Below, in pieces: positions 9,184 to 17,056 of a stretch of 64,000 nt of DNA. The DNA lies in the NCBI GenBank assembly GCA_000824825.2, contig LM655202.1, positions 98,995 to 162,994 of the forward strand, written 5' to 3'. A model generated the notes under the pieces. That model searched no databases. It was not told where the DNA came from and saw only the letters and a program-made list of their open reading frames with translations. This DNA is from Mesorhizobium sp. ORS 3324. Its GTDB lineage: Bacteria > Pseudomonadota > Alphaproteobacteria > Rhizobiales > Rhizobiaceae. How positions within the stretch are numbered: position 1 is the stretch's first letter; the number at the start of each line of letters is the position of its first letter. A program made the translations under genes and the position numbers.

Positions 9184-9357
9184 AGCTTTGGACATTCGGA
9201 TGGGATCATTCTGCCGGCGGGACCTTGCTGCAAGCTCGAGGGAGCCAGGTTTGCGGCTTATCGGGCTCGCCAACATTCGCGCGGTTCGTGTCGCCATTCC
9301 ATCCGGGTGTCGGTTGTTCTAGTCTCGCAGATGTGAATTTTGGGAAGGTTTGCGACG

Positions 9358-9807
9358 ATGCTGCTCAAGGATGAGGTTGGAACGCTGCAACGCGTTCCCT
9401 TGTTCTCCGGCATAGAGCCGACCAAGCTCAAGCTGCTCGCGTTCACGTCCGATCGCGTGAGCTACAGCGCCGGCCAGATCCTTTTCCGGCAGGGCGACGA
9501 GGGAGACGCAGCCTATGTCATCCTTTCAGGTAGGGCGGATATTCTGGTCGATTCCGACAGTGGACCGATAAAAGTGGCCGAACTGGTGCCAAATTCGATC
9601 GTTGGCGAGATCGCCATCTTGTGCAACAGCAGTCGCACCGCCACCGTCAGAGCCGCAAGTCCGCTGGAAGCCTTGAGAATCCGCAAGGATCATTTCCTGA
9701 GGCTTATGAAGGAGTTCCCGGAAATGACCATCGAGATATTGCGGGTTCTTGCCGACCGCCTAAGCCATACAACCGCGGATTTGATCGACGCACGGAGCGC
9801 CAAGTAA
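9358..9807 (+). CDS. Cyclic nucleotide-binding domain protein
   Basis: A 149-residue single-domain protein of the CRP/PKA cyclic-nucleotide-binding fold: FSGIEPTKLKLLAF at the start, YSAGQILFRQGDEGDAAYVILSGRADI, then the phosphate-binding cassette region NSIVGEIAILCNSSRTATVRA. The cassette normally reads GE-A-L-x(3-4)-RxAT/S; here the arginine is present (SSRTATV). There is no DNA-binding helix-turn-helix, so it is a sensor or subunit rather than a transcription factor. GGGAAGG about 12 bases before ATG 9358 supports this start. Position between the ABC-like protein and an MBL hydrolase, and several cyclases nearby, suggest that it couples cAMP/cGMP to the ABC-like protein. Confidence 0.82.
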   Translation: MLLKDEVGTLQRVPLFSGIEPTKLKLLAFTSDRVSYSAGQILFRQGDEGDAAYVILSGRADILVDSDSGPIKVAELVPNSIVGEIAILCNSSRTATVRAASPLEALRIRKDHFLRLMKEFPEMTIEILRVLADRLSHTTADLIDARSAK

Positions 9808-9882
9808 CGAGTGACGTGCGCTTAATCTTCGCCGTCGTGATGGCTGTGGCTAGCATGGGCGACTGGACTGCCAAGGAGCAGC

Positions 9883-10737
9883 ATGGACGACGATGTTTTC
9901 CTGATCAGGTTTTGGGGCGTGCGCGGCAGCATTTCGGTATCGGGGCCAGAATTCTCTCGCTATGGCGGCAACACGATCTGCATCGAGATGCGATGCGGCA
10001 AGCATACGCTTCTGTTCGACGCGGGCTCTGGCCTGCGGCCTGCCGGCGGAGCGCTTCGGGCGTCGGGCGTGACCGATTTCGACCTGTTTTTCACCCATTG
10101 CCATTACGATCACATCATCGGGCTGCCGGCCTTCAAGCCGATCTATGACCGGAGCGTTAAAGTTAGGCTCTGGTCCGGGCATCTTGCAGGACGCATGACG
10201 ACCCGGCAGATGGTCGATGAGTTCATGCGGCCGCCGTGGTTTCCGGTGAAGCTCGATATCTGCAAGGCACGCATCGAATGCCGCGATTTCATATCCGGAG
10301 ACGTGCTTCGGCCGCGCGAAGGGGTGGTGATCCGAACCGGCAGTCTTAACCATCCGGGCGGCTGTATAGGTTATCGGGTCGAATGGGGCGGCCACGTCGT
10401 GGCAGTCATCACCGACACCGAGCACGAGCCGGGCAAACTCGATCAGGCGGTGCTTGCCTTGATCGAAGATGCCGACCTCGTCATCTACGATTGTGCGTAC
10501 ACCGAGGAGGAAATGGAACACCGCCGCGGTACCGGGCACTCGACATGGCAACAGGGCGTCAAACTCTGTGAGGCAGCCGGTGCGCGGGGGCTTGCGCTGT
10601 TTCACCATGATCCGACACGCACCGACGAGGAACTGGACGCGATCGAGAAACTGGCCAAAGACAGGTTTGCCGGCGCTTTTGCAGCGCGGGATGGCCAGAC
10701 GCTCAAATTTCCAGTCTCGTTGCACAAAAAGCGTTGA
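9883..10737 (+). CDS. Metallo-beta-lactamase-fold hydrolase
   Basis: A 284-residue protein with IRFWGVRGSISVSG at the N-terminus, the metal motif THCHYDHIIG (HxHxDH), LNHPGGCIGYRV, ITDTEHEPG as the bridging Asp region, and a final FHHDPTRTDEEL histidine pair. This order matches the MBL phosphodiesterase/RNase Z-like branch that begins with WGVRGS. Because it follows a cyclic-nucleotide-binding gene and lies among cyclase genes, cyclic-nucleotide phosphodiesterase activity is a reasonable guess, but no substrate is shown. It converges on the deacetylase gene with a 1-base gap. Confidence 0.82.
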   Translation: MDDDVFLIRFWGVRGSISVSGPEFSRYGGNTICIEMRCGKHTLLFDAGSGLRPAGGALRASGVTDFDLFFTHCHYDHIIGLPAFKPIYDRSVKVRLWSGHLAGRMTTRQMVDEFMRPPWFPVKLDICKARIECRDFISGDVLRPREGVVIRTGSLNHPGGCIGYRVEWGGHVVAVITDTEHEPGKLDQAVLALIEDADLVIYDCAYTEEEMEHRRGTGHSTWQQGVKLCEAAGARGLALFHHDPTRTDEELDAIEKLAKDRFAGAFAARDGQTLKFPVSLHKKR

Positions 10738-10738
10738 G

Positions 10739-11503
10739 TTATTTTCCTTTGCCGCCGCTACGCCCGATCAATGTCCTGATCGGAAGCCATGCGCAGGCTT
10801 CAGTCCGTGCGGCCACTGTGAACAGCCGTTCGAGAAAAAGCCAGGCCGATGCATCATGTACGAGATGGTGGGTGAGCAGGCCGACCGGTTCGCCCCCGTC
10901 GAATGCATGCTGCAATTGCGCAACGATGGCCTGAACCAATAGGCCATGATCGCGACAGCCGCGTGTGCCATGCCAATCCATGATGTCGACATTGCTGTTG
11001 ATGACCGCCACTGAAGCCGGCTTCGGCGGCCCAAATACCGACAATGCCGCAAATCCTATCGATCCAAGGTCTGATACCAGGCCGGCGTCGATTCTGTTCC
11101 ACGGTGGCACCAGCATCGGAACGGCACGGGCGCCGTGCAGGCCGGTTGTATGGGACAGCCCGCGAGCCAGATCATCGAGCACCGCCTCGCGTGGCCGATG
11201 CGCGCCGAGCTCCTGCTTTTTCTGGTCGTCCGACGCATGATTTCGGTGCGCCCAGCCATGGATGGCGACCGTGGCATGCCGCGCCTTGTCAAGCCGGACG
11301 ACAAGCTTCTCATCAGTCTTCGCCGGAATGACGGCCAGAGTGAGCGGAACCGCGAATTCACCGGTGAGGCCCAGCAGCCGATCAAGTGCAGGTGTCGGAT
11401 CCACGGCGTCATCGTCGCGCAGCCAGAATTCTGCCTTACGGTCCGCCCGTTGCCAGCGCGCCAGTTCTTCCACCAAGGGCTGCCAAGTATGATCGAATGT
11501 CAT
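10739..11503 (-). CDS. Polysaccharide-deacetylase-like protein
   Basis: A 254-residue protein with a NodB-type order: AEFWLRDDDAVDPTPALDRLL supplies the Asp pair, VAIHGWAHRNHA the histidine metal ligands, and VPPWNRID the third motif; LLTHHLVHDASAWLF is the late histidine motif. No signal peptide, so a cytoplasmic substrate such as a lipid- or nucleotide-linked glycan is plausible. Its start overlaps the end of the upstream glycosyltransferase gene by 4 bases (ATGA), so the two are coupled and probably modify the same sugar chain. Confidence 0.75.
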   Translation of the reverse strand: MTFDHTWQPLVEELARWQRADRKAEFWLRDDDAVDPTPALDRLLGLTGEFAVPLTLAVIPAKTDEKLVVRLDKARHATVAIHGWAHRNHASDDQKKQELGAHRPREAVLDDLARGLSHTTGLHGARAVPMLVPPWNRIDAGLVSDLGSIGFAALSVFGPPKPASVAVINSNVDIMDWHGTRGCRDHGLLVQAIVAQLQHAFDGGEPVGLLTHHLVHDASAWLFLERLFTVAARTEACAWLPIRTLIGRSGGKGK

Positions 11504-12588
11504 GAGACCGGGATCTTCGAAAGAAGTTCGGCCAGACGCGCCGTTGCAGCACCGAGGGAACGTTCTTCGAGGACGAAGCGTCTGGCTTCTGCGGCCATGA
11601 CGGTTCTTTCGTCGTTACGGGCAAGAAGCCTTTCAATGGCAGAAGTAAACGCCGCCACATCGCCCGGCGGGGTGAGAAACCCGGTCTGGCCATCCCGCAC
11701 GACCTCCGGCACGCCGGCGACGTCCTGAGCCACCACCGGAAGGCCGGCGGCTTGTGCTTCAAGATAGGCGACGCCATAGGCCTCGCCATAACCCGGCCAC
11801 ACGTAGATTCCCCCACCGTAGAGGATATCCGGCACGGCGGCTGGCTCGATCGCGCCAAGCCATTCGATACGGCCAGCGGGCAGGCCGGCGAATTGCGCTT
11901 TGACCTCGTCACGGGCAGGCCCGTCCCCGACGACCGACATTGTCCAGGGCAGGTGGCCGATCGGACCGAGCGCTTGCGCCAGCATGCGATAGCTTTCGAC
12001 CTTGTCGCCCGGACGCATCATGGCGACGGTAACGAGGCGCGTCCGACAACCACGCGCCGGCATTTCCCGGAATGCCGATGTGTCGATGAAGGGCGAAAGC
12101 ATATCGAAAATGGCGTCGGGAAGAGCGTCTGTCAGTCCCTGACGATCCCTTTGCGTGAAGCAGATGTTCAGCGCTGCCCGCTCGACGGCCCGCGTCACCA
12201 ACGCTTGCGTATCGGCCCACAAACCGGTGTTGCGCCGCCTCGAATAGGAGGCTTCCGCTGTCACATAGGGGACAGCAAAGGTCGACGTCAGCTCCGGCCC
12301 GATCAGGTCGGGCGCCTTGTAATAGGGATGATAGGAGAACCAGAGATCGGGCCGGCCGTCACGATCCCAAAGCTTTGTCAGCCGCGCGGCTTCCTCTCGG
12401 GCTTCGATCTTAAGCGCATCGAAACTTTTCGGCTCCGGCCCACGTAGATAGAAGCGCAGTTCGGATGCCAGTTCGACGCTATGCCCTCCATGCTCCAGCG
12501 CCTTGACCAGCATCCGCGCCATCTGGCGGTCGCCGGAGACCACGGGATGATTGGGCGACTTCAGCGGCGCGTAGAAGGCAATTCGCAT
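11500..12588 (-). CDS. GT4-family glycosyltransferase
   Basis: A 362-residue GT-B enzyme: MRIAFYAPLKSPNHPVVSGD at the N-terminus, RLVTVAMMRPGDKVESYRML opening the donor half, MSVVGDGPARDEVKAQF, and the donor-binding stretch YVWPGYGEAYGVAYLEAQAAGLPVV followed by AGVPEVV. EAYGVAYLE matches the EX7E motif. Start 12588 is used because the conserved N-terminus begins there; the longer frame to 12654 adds 22 residues with no support. First gene of a two-gene minus-strand unit with the deacetylase; cytoplasmic, sugar donor unknown. Confidence 0.85.
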   Translation of the reverse strand: MRIAFYAPLKSPNHPVVSGDRQMARMLVKALEHGGHSVELASELRFYLRGPEPKSFDALKIEAREEAARLTKLWDRDGRPDLWFSYHPYYKAPDLIGPELTSTFAVPYVTAEASYSRRRNTGLWADTQALVTRAVERAALNICFTQRDRQGLTDALPDAIFDMLSPFIDTSAFREMPARGCRTRLVTVAMMRPGDKVESYRMLAQALGPIGHLPWTMSVVGDGPARDEVKAQFAGLPAGRIEWLGAIEPAAVPDILYGGGIYVWPGYGEAYGVAYLEAQAAGLPVVAQDVAGVPEVVRDGQTGFLTPPGDVAAFTSAIERLLARNDERTVMAAEARRFVLEERSLGAATARLAELLSKIPVS

Positions 12589-12674
12589 CGCCGATCCTAT
12601 CATTGGAAAGCCTGCGCAAGTCAATTTCGAAGCATGATCGACTTTCACCTTCAAGCAGTGGAATGTGCTATCGG

Positions 12675-13841
12675 ATGATCATGGAAACAGCCGCAGCGTC
12701 CGACCCGTTCGTCGCCTCTTTGCCGGTCTTCGCAAAGTTCGAAAGCGTTGCCGATATCGACAACTATCGGCCTCTCCCGGATGGTTGGGCGCTGGCCACC
12801 GCCGACATCGTCGGCTCGACAAAGGCGATCGGGGCCGGGCGCTATAAAACCGTCAATATGGCCGGCGCCAGCGTCATTTCGGCGCTGCTCAATGCTCTGG
12901 GTCGGCAGGATCTTCCCTTTGTCTTCGGCGGCGACGGCGCGCTCGTGGCGTTTCCCCGGTCGGCGCTGGAGATCACCCGCAACGCGTTGGCGGCTGTCCA
13001 GAGATGGGTGGCGGACGAGCTGGACCTGACCTTGCGCGCTGCAATCGTGCCGATAGAGGATATAAGAGCGCAAGGCCTCGACGTTCGGGTGGCGAGGTTC
13101 CGGGCCTCCGAAGCGGTGTTCTACGCCATGTTCGCCGGCGGTGGCGGCAGTTGGGCGGAAGCCGAGATGAAAGCGGGGCGCTACCTGATCGATCCTGCGC
13201 CGGCCGGCGCGCGGCCGGATCTGACCGGTCTCTCCTGCCGTTGGAACCCTATCGAAGCCCGCCATGGCGAAATCGTCTCGATCATAGCCATACCGGGGGC
13301 GACGCGCGACTTGCATGGTTTTCAGTTACTGGTTTCCGACATCATCGCCCTTGCCGGCAGGCAGGAGCGCGATGGCCACCCTGTGCCGGTGGACGGGCCG
13401 GACTACAGTTTGCTGCCCGCCGGGCTAGATATCGAGGCGCGGGCCACGGCGCCGACAGGACGGCGGTGGCTGACGAAGCTGTGGGTAGTGTTCCTCATGA
13501 CGCTTACGGCTGTCACCGATCGATATGGCTGGACGATCGGCAGTTTCGATCCGAAGGTCTACAAGCGAGACGTGGCCAGCAATTCGGATTTCCGGAAGTT
13601 CGACGACGGCTTGAAGATGACCATCGACGTTGACGCAGATGTGTTGCAACGGATCGAGAACCGGCTGAAAAAGGCGGAAGAGGCGGGAATCTGCAACTAT
13701 GGCCTGCACCGCCAGAAGTCGGCTTTGATGACATGCCTGGTCGCTTCGCCGCTGCAGCGCGATCACGTTCATTTCATCGACGGCGCCGCCGGCGGCTACG
13801 CGATGGCTGCCGCAAGCCTGAAGGCGAAGGTGCCGGCCTGA
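12675..13841 (+). CDS. DUF3095 protein related to class III nucleotide cyclases
   Basis: A 388-residue protein with WALATADIVGSTKAIGAGRYKTVNM near residue 35-55, which resembles the first metal-aspartate strand of class III cyclases, and LPFVFGGDGALVAFP for the second (GGDGA). The family is DUF3095 as far as I recall; catalytic activity is not established. The C-terminal half has a basic-hydrophobic segment (RRWLTKLWVVFLMTLTAVTDRYGW) and ends with an HxxH-like DHVHFIDGAAGGYAMAAASLK tail. It diverges from the glycosyltransferase/deacetylase unit and precedes a UDP-sugar dehydrogenase. Start ATG 12675; 12663 and 12681 are alternatives. It may be another member of the local cyclic-nucleotide module. 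Confidence 0.75.
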   Translation: MIMETAAASDPFVASLPVFAKFESVADIDNYRPLPDGWALATADIVGSTKAIGAGRYKTVNMAGASVISALLNALGRQDLPFVFGGDGALVAFPRSALEITRNALAAVQRWVADELDLTLRAAIVPIEDIRAQGLDVRVARFRASEAVFYAMFAGGGGSWAEAEMKAGRYLIDPAPAGARPDLTGLSCRWNPIEARHGEIVSIIAIPGATRDLHGFQLLVSDIIALAGRQERDGHPVPVDGPDYSLLPAGLDIEARATAPTGRRWLTKLWVVFLMTLTAVTDRYGWTIGSFDPKVYKRDVASNSDFRKFDDGLKMTIDVDADVLQRIENRLKKAEEAGICNYGLHRQKSALMTCLVASPLQRDHVHFIDGAAGGYAMAAASLKAKVPA

Positions 13842-13908
13842 CGGCGGCTTGCGGAGATCCATTTTCCGCAATATGCCTCGGGGTTCTTGGATCCACGTGA
13901 GCTTCTCC

Positions 13909-15294
13909 ATGGAAGCGAACGGCCTGTCCGAATTGACGGAAAGCAGAATTTTGGACGCCTCACGATCGACATATGACCGTCTGCTGAACCGGATTTCGAC
14001 GCGCACCGCGCAAGTCGGCGTGATCGGACTGGGCTATGTCGGATTGCCGCTGGCGGTCGCGATAGCACGCGCTGGCTTCCCGGTTTCCGGCTTCGACATC
14101 GAAGCCCAGAAGGTCGAGAGCCTGAACAGCGGCCAATCCTACATTGAGGCGGTGACGTCGACAGCCCTTGCCGTCCAGGTGGCGAACGGACGGTTCCGCG
14201 CCACTGCGGATTTTGCCGAACTGGCCGTCTGCGATGTCATCATCATCTGCGTTCCGACACCGCTGACGAAAAACCGTGAGCCGGACCTCTCTTTTGTCAG
14301 GAACACGGCAGGCACCATCGCGAAGCATCTGCGTCTCGGCCAGCTGGTCGTGCTGGAATCGACCACTTATCCCGGCACCACCGACGACGTGATCAAGCCC
14401 ATACTGGAACAAACCGGCCTGCAGTCGAAGATAGACTTCTTCCTCGGCTTCTCGCCCGAACGCGAGGATCCCGGCAACCGCAGCTTTGAAGTCGCGACGA
14501 TCCCCAAGGTCGTGGCAGGCGACGGCTTTGAAGCGGCGGCGCTCGTGCAGGCCTTCTATCAGGGTGTGGTCAAGACCGTCGTTCCGGTTTCCACCACGGC
14601 GACCGCCGAGGCGGTCAAGCTGACGGAAAACATCTTCCGCTCGGTCAACATAGCCCTGGTCAACGAGTTGAAGGTCGTGCTTGGTGCGATGGGCATCGAC
14701 ATCTGGGAGGTGATCGAGGCGGCAAAGAGCAAGCCGTTCGGGTACATGCCTTTCTATCCCGGCCCCGGACTTGGCGGGCACTGCGTCCCGATCGATCCTT
14801 TCTACCTGACGTGGAAGGCGCGCGAATACGAGCTGCCGACCCGCTTCATCGAGCTGGCGGCGGAGATCAACACGGCTATGCCGCGTCATGTGGTCGATGA
14901 GCTGGCGAAGGCGCTGGACCGGCGCTGCGGCAAGGCGCTCAGCCGCTCGCGCATTCTCATCATCGGGCTCGCCTATAAGAAGAATGTGCCCGACATCCGC
15001 GAAAGCCCCTCATTGCGGCTCATTGAACTCATCGAGGAATGGGGCGGCAAGGCGGAATTCCACGATCCGCATGTTACCGAGATTCCGACCACACGGGAGC
15101 ATATGGCGATCAAGGGGCGTCGCTCGGTCGAATTGAGCGAGGCGACCTTGAAGGATTTCGACGCTGTCGTCGTGGCAACCGACCACGACGCGATCGACTA
15201 TCACGCTATCGCCGATCACGCTCTTCTGATTGTCGACACGCGCAATGTTCTTGGCCGCCTCGGGCTGGGCCGCGAGACAGTGGTGAAGGCCTGA
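13909..15294 (+). CDS. UDP-N-acetylhexosamine / UDP-glucose 6-dehydrogenase family protein
   Basis: A ~461-residue nucleotide-sugar dehydrogenase. VGVIGLGYVGLPLAVA is the NAD-binding loop; LVVLESTTYPGTTDDV and LGFSPEREDPGN are typical of the WbpA/TviB-like branch; KLTENIFRSVNIALVNEL carries the catalytic-side Lys/Asn; GPGLGGHCVPIDPFYL contains the nucleophilic cysteine; and LIIGLAYKKNVPDIRESPS starts the C-terminal UDP-binding domain. It would oxidise C6 of a UDP-sugar to the uronic acid with two NAD+, providing an acidic sugar for a surface polysaccharide. The start is uncertain (ATG 13849 or 13873 are also in frame); 13909 fits family length. It may be co-transcribed with the DUF3095 gene. 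Confidence 0.88.
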   Translation: MEANGLSELTESRILDASRSTYDRLLNRISTRTAQVGVIGLGYVGLPLAVAIARAGFPVSGFDIEAQKVESLNSGQSYIEAVTSTALAVQVANGRFRATADFAELAVCDVIIICVPTPLTKNREPDLSFVRNTAGTIAKHLRLGQLVVLESTTYPGTTDDVIKPILEQTGLQSKIDFFLGFSPEREDPGNRSFEVATIPKVVAGDGFEAAALVQAFYQGVVKTVVPVSTTATAEAVKLTENIFRSVNIALVNELKVVLGAMGIDIWEVIEAAKSKPFGYMPFYPGPGLGGHCVPIDPFYLTWKAREYELPTRFIELAAEINTAMPRHVVDELAKALDRRCGKALSRSRILIIGLAYKKNVPDIRESPSLRLIELIEEWGGKAEFHDPHVTEIPTTREHMAIKGRRSVELSEATLKDFDAVVVATDHDAIDYHAIADHALLIVDTRNVLGRLGLGRETVVKA

Positions 15295-15549
15295 CGGCGT
15301 GTGAGCCGGCGAATTTTTTGTCAGGATCGTGGTTGCACTCCGCCGGCAGCGTCGACACATAATGCCCAGAGATAGATGCAGTTTCACCCGCCGCTAGCCC
15401 GCAAGGGCAGTCATTCGAAATTCTTCGCCGGCTTTTGCCGCCGAAGCCGGCTTCATTGACTTCGAGGGTCCATCTTTGGGTCGTTGGCGGACTTGTGTTG
15501 TGGGCAGATCAAAGGAGAATGGCTCGTCTTCGACGGGTTTTGAGATAGC
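15295..15549. other. Intergenic region with a GC hairpin
   Basis: The 255-base gap before the cyclase gene contains a perfect 8-bp stem: GCCGGCTT at 15427-15434 and AAGCCGGC at 15444-15451 with a 9-base loop. There is no run of T after it, so termination is possible but not shown. AAAGGAGAATGG around 15512 is a ribosome-site-like sequence but is too far from the ATG at 15550 to serve it. Confidence 0.45.
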
Positions 15550-16890
15550 ATGAGCACAGCGCAAGCGGAAATTTCCACCATTCTCATGGATAAGGTTGCC
15601 GATTGGCTGAACCAGTCGGCGCTGGCGGGCAACGATCTGGAGACATTAATAAAGGGCTTTTGCGAACGGCTGGCTGCTGCCGGCCTGCCGCTGAGGCGGG
15701 TGCATCTGAGCTTTTCGATGCTGCATCCGCTTTATGACGCGCTTGGCTTCACCTGGCTTCGCGGCCAGGGCGTGGAAGTACAAAGCTTCCGCAATAGGCC
15801 CGGCGTACCGTCTGACAGATTCCTGACCAGCCCATACTACCATCTGCTCAGCAATCGGCTCGACCATCTGCGACGCCGGCTCGACCCGTCGGTGCCGTCG
15901 GAGTTTCCTGTTTTCGATGATCTCAGGCTTATGGGCATCACCGACTACATGGCTTTCGTACTTCCCTTCAGCGGCAACACCAGTCAGGGCATGATGGGGT
16001 CCTGGTCCACCGACAGTGCTGCAGGCTTCAGCGACGGCATGATTTCGGCGCTGCTGCGCATCCAGAGTCATCTCGCCATCGCAACCAAGATGGCGGTGCT
16101 CACCAAGCTCGCCGACAACATGATGACCACTTATCTCGGCGGCGACGCCGGCAGGCGTGTGCTGGACGGCCAGATCAAGCGCGGCGAGGGAGACACAATC
16201 CGGGCGGCACTGGTCATGGCCGATATGCGTGGATCGTCAAAGCTTGCCGAAACTTCTGGCCGCGAAATCTATATCGATACGCTGAACCAGTTTTTCGACG
16301 CTGTTGCTGCACCTTTCAATCGCGGAGGCGGGCAGATCATGAGTTTCATAGGGGACGGCTTCATCGCCGTCTACCCTTGCGAACGGCACCGCTCGCACTC
16401 CGAGATCGCATGTCAAGCTGCTCTTGCGGCGGCGCACAAGGCCACCGTGCGCATGACGGATCTCAATCTGCGCAGAAAGGAGCAGGGGCTGTCCGACATA
16501 AGATTTGGTATCGGCCTGCATGTCGGCAATGTGATGTTCGGTAATGTAGGGCTTACCGACCGGCTCACATTCTCTGTCTTCGGCTCGGCTGTAAACGAGG
16601 TCCAGCGCCTCCAGATCCTGACCAAGAAATATCCGCACAGTGTTCTCGCCAGCAAAGACTTCGCCAGCTATTGCGGCGCCAACAGCTGGCTGACGCTCGG
16701 CAGCGAGGAACTGGCGGGCATCAAGCAGAAGCTGACGGTGCTTTCACCCGATCTGTCGGGTGCTCTGGCAGTAGATGAAGATGGCACGCTGGAGCCGATT
16801 TACGACCGAAGATCGGACGCCGAGCAGGTCATGCTGCTTCATCGCGATGCCGCGCGGCTGTCGGCGGGCGGCTCGACGAAGCTCCAGTAA
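15550..16890 (+). CDS. Class III adenylate/guanylate cyclase with N-terminal sensor-like region
   Basis: 446 residues. The catalytic domain occupies about 210-390: AALVMADMRGSSKLAE has the first metal Asp, IMSFIGDGFIAVYP the second, FGIGLHVGNVMFGNVG the glycine loop, and FSVFGSAVNEVQRLQ the transition-state Asn/Arg pair. Residues 1-200 (with LPLRRVHLSFSMLHPLYDALG) resemble the N-terminal module found before many rhizobial cyclases; its ligand is unknown. No membrane segment, so soluble. It would make cAMP (or cGMP) from NTP. A strong hairpin at 16929-16961 follows the gene. Confidence 0.88.
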   Translation: MSTAQAEISTILMDKVADWLNQSALAGNDLETLIKGFCERLAAAGLPLRRVHLSFSMLHPLYDALGFTWLRGQGVEVQSFRNRPGVPSDRFLTSPYYHLLSNRLDHLRRRLDPSVPSEFPVFDDLRLMGITDYMAFVLPFSGNTSQGMMGSWSTDSAAGFSDGMISALLRIQSHLAIATKMAVLTKLADNMMTTYLGGDAGRRVLDGQIKRGEGDTIRAALVMADMRGSSKLAETSGREIYIDTLNQFFDAVAAPFNRGGGQIMSFIGDGFIAVYPCERHRSHSEIACQAALAAAHKATVRMTDLNLRRKEQGLSDIRFGIGLHVGNVMFGNVGLTDRLTFSVFGSAVNEVQRLQILTKKYPHSVLASKDFASYCGANSWLTLGSEELAGIKQKLTVLSPDLSGALAVDEDGTLEPIYDRRSDAEQVMLLHRDAARLSAGGSTKLQ

Positions 16891-16928
16891 CCGCCACGAT
16901 CTGATCCGAATGCCTTTGGTATGCAGTC

Positions 16929-16961
16929 CGGTCGCCGGTTCCGCCTGGGAACTGGCGACCG
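16929..16961 (+). terminator. Hairpin terminator after the cyclase gene
   Basis: A 14-bp stem: 5' arm at 16929-16942 pairs with 16948-16961, with one G-T wobble (16937 with 16953) and a 5-base loop. It is followed by GTTTCG, a short T run. It lies 39 bases after the cyclase stop and before the peptide ABC operon, which fits rho-independent termination. Confidence 0.7.
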
Positions 16962-17056
16962 TTTCGAATCCAAGTTGCTCTAGGCTGGCAATGCGCTAGT
17001 CTCGCTTACTGGCCTGCCGCCGCCCGGCTGGCCACCAGAGTGGGGCTGGTGTGAGA

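Noticed and set aside
10739..11503. Plus-strand frames across the deacetylase gene (for example 11135-11728)
   Set aside because: Shadows of the minus-strand deacetylase and glycosyltransferase, which carry clear motifs and a 4-base ATGA overlap.
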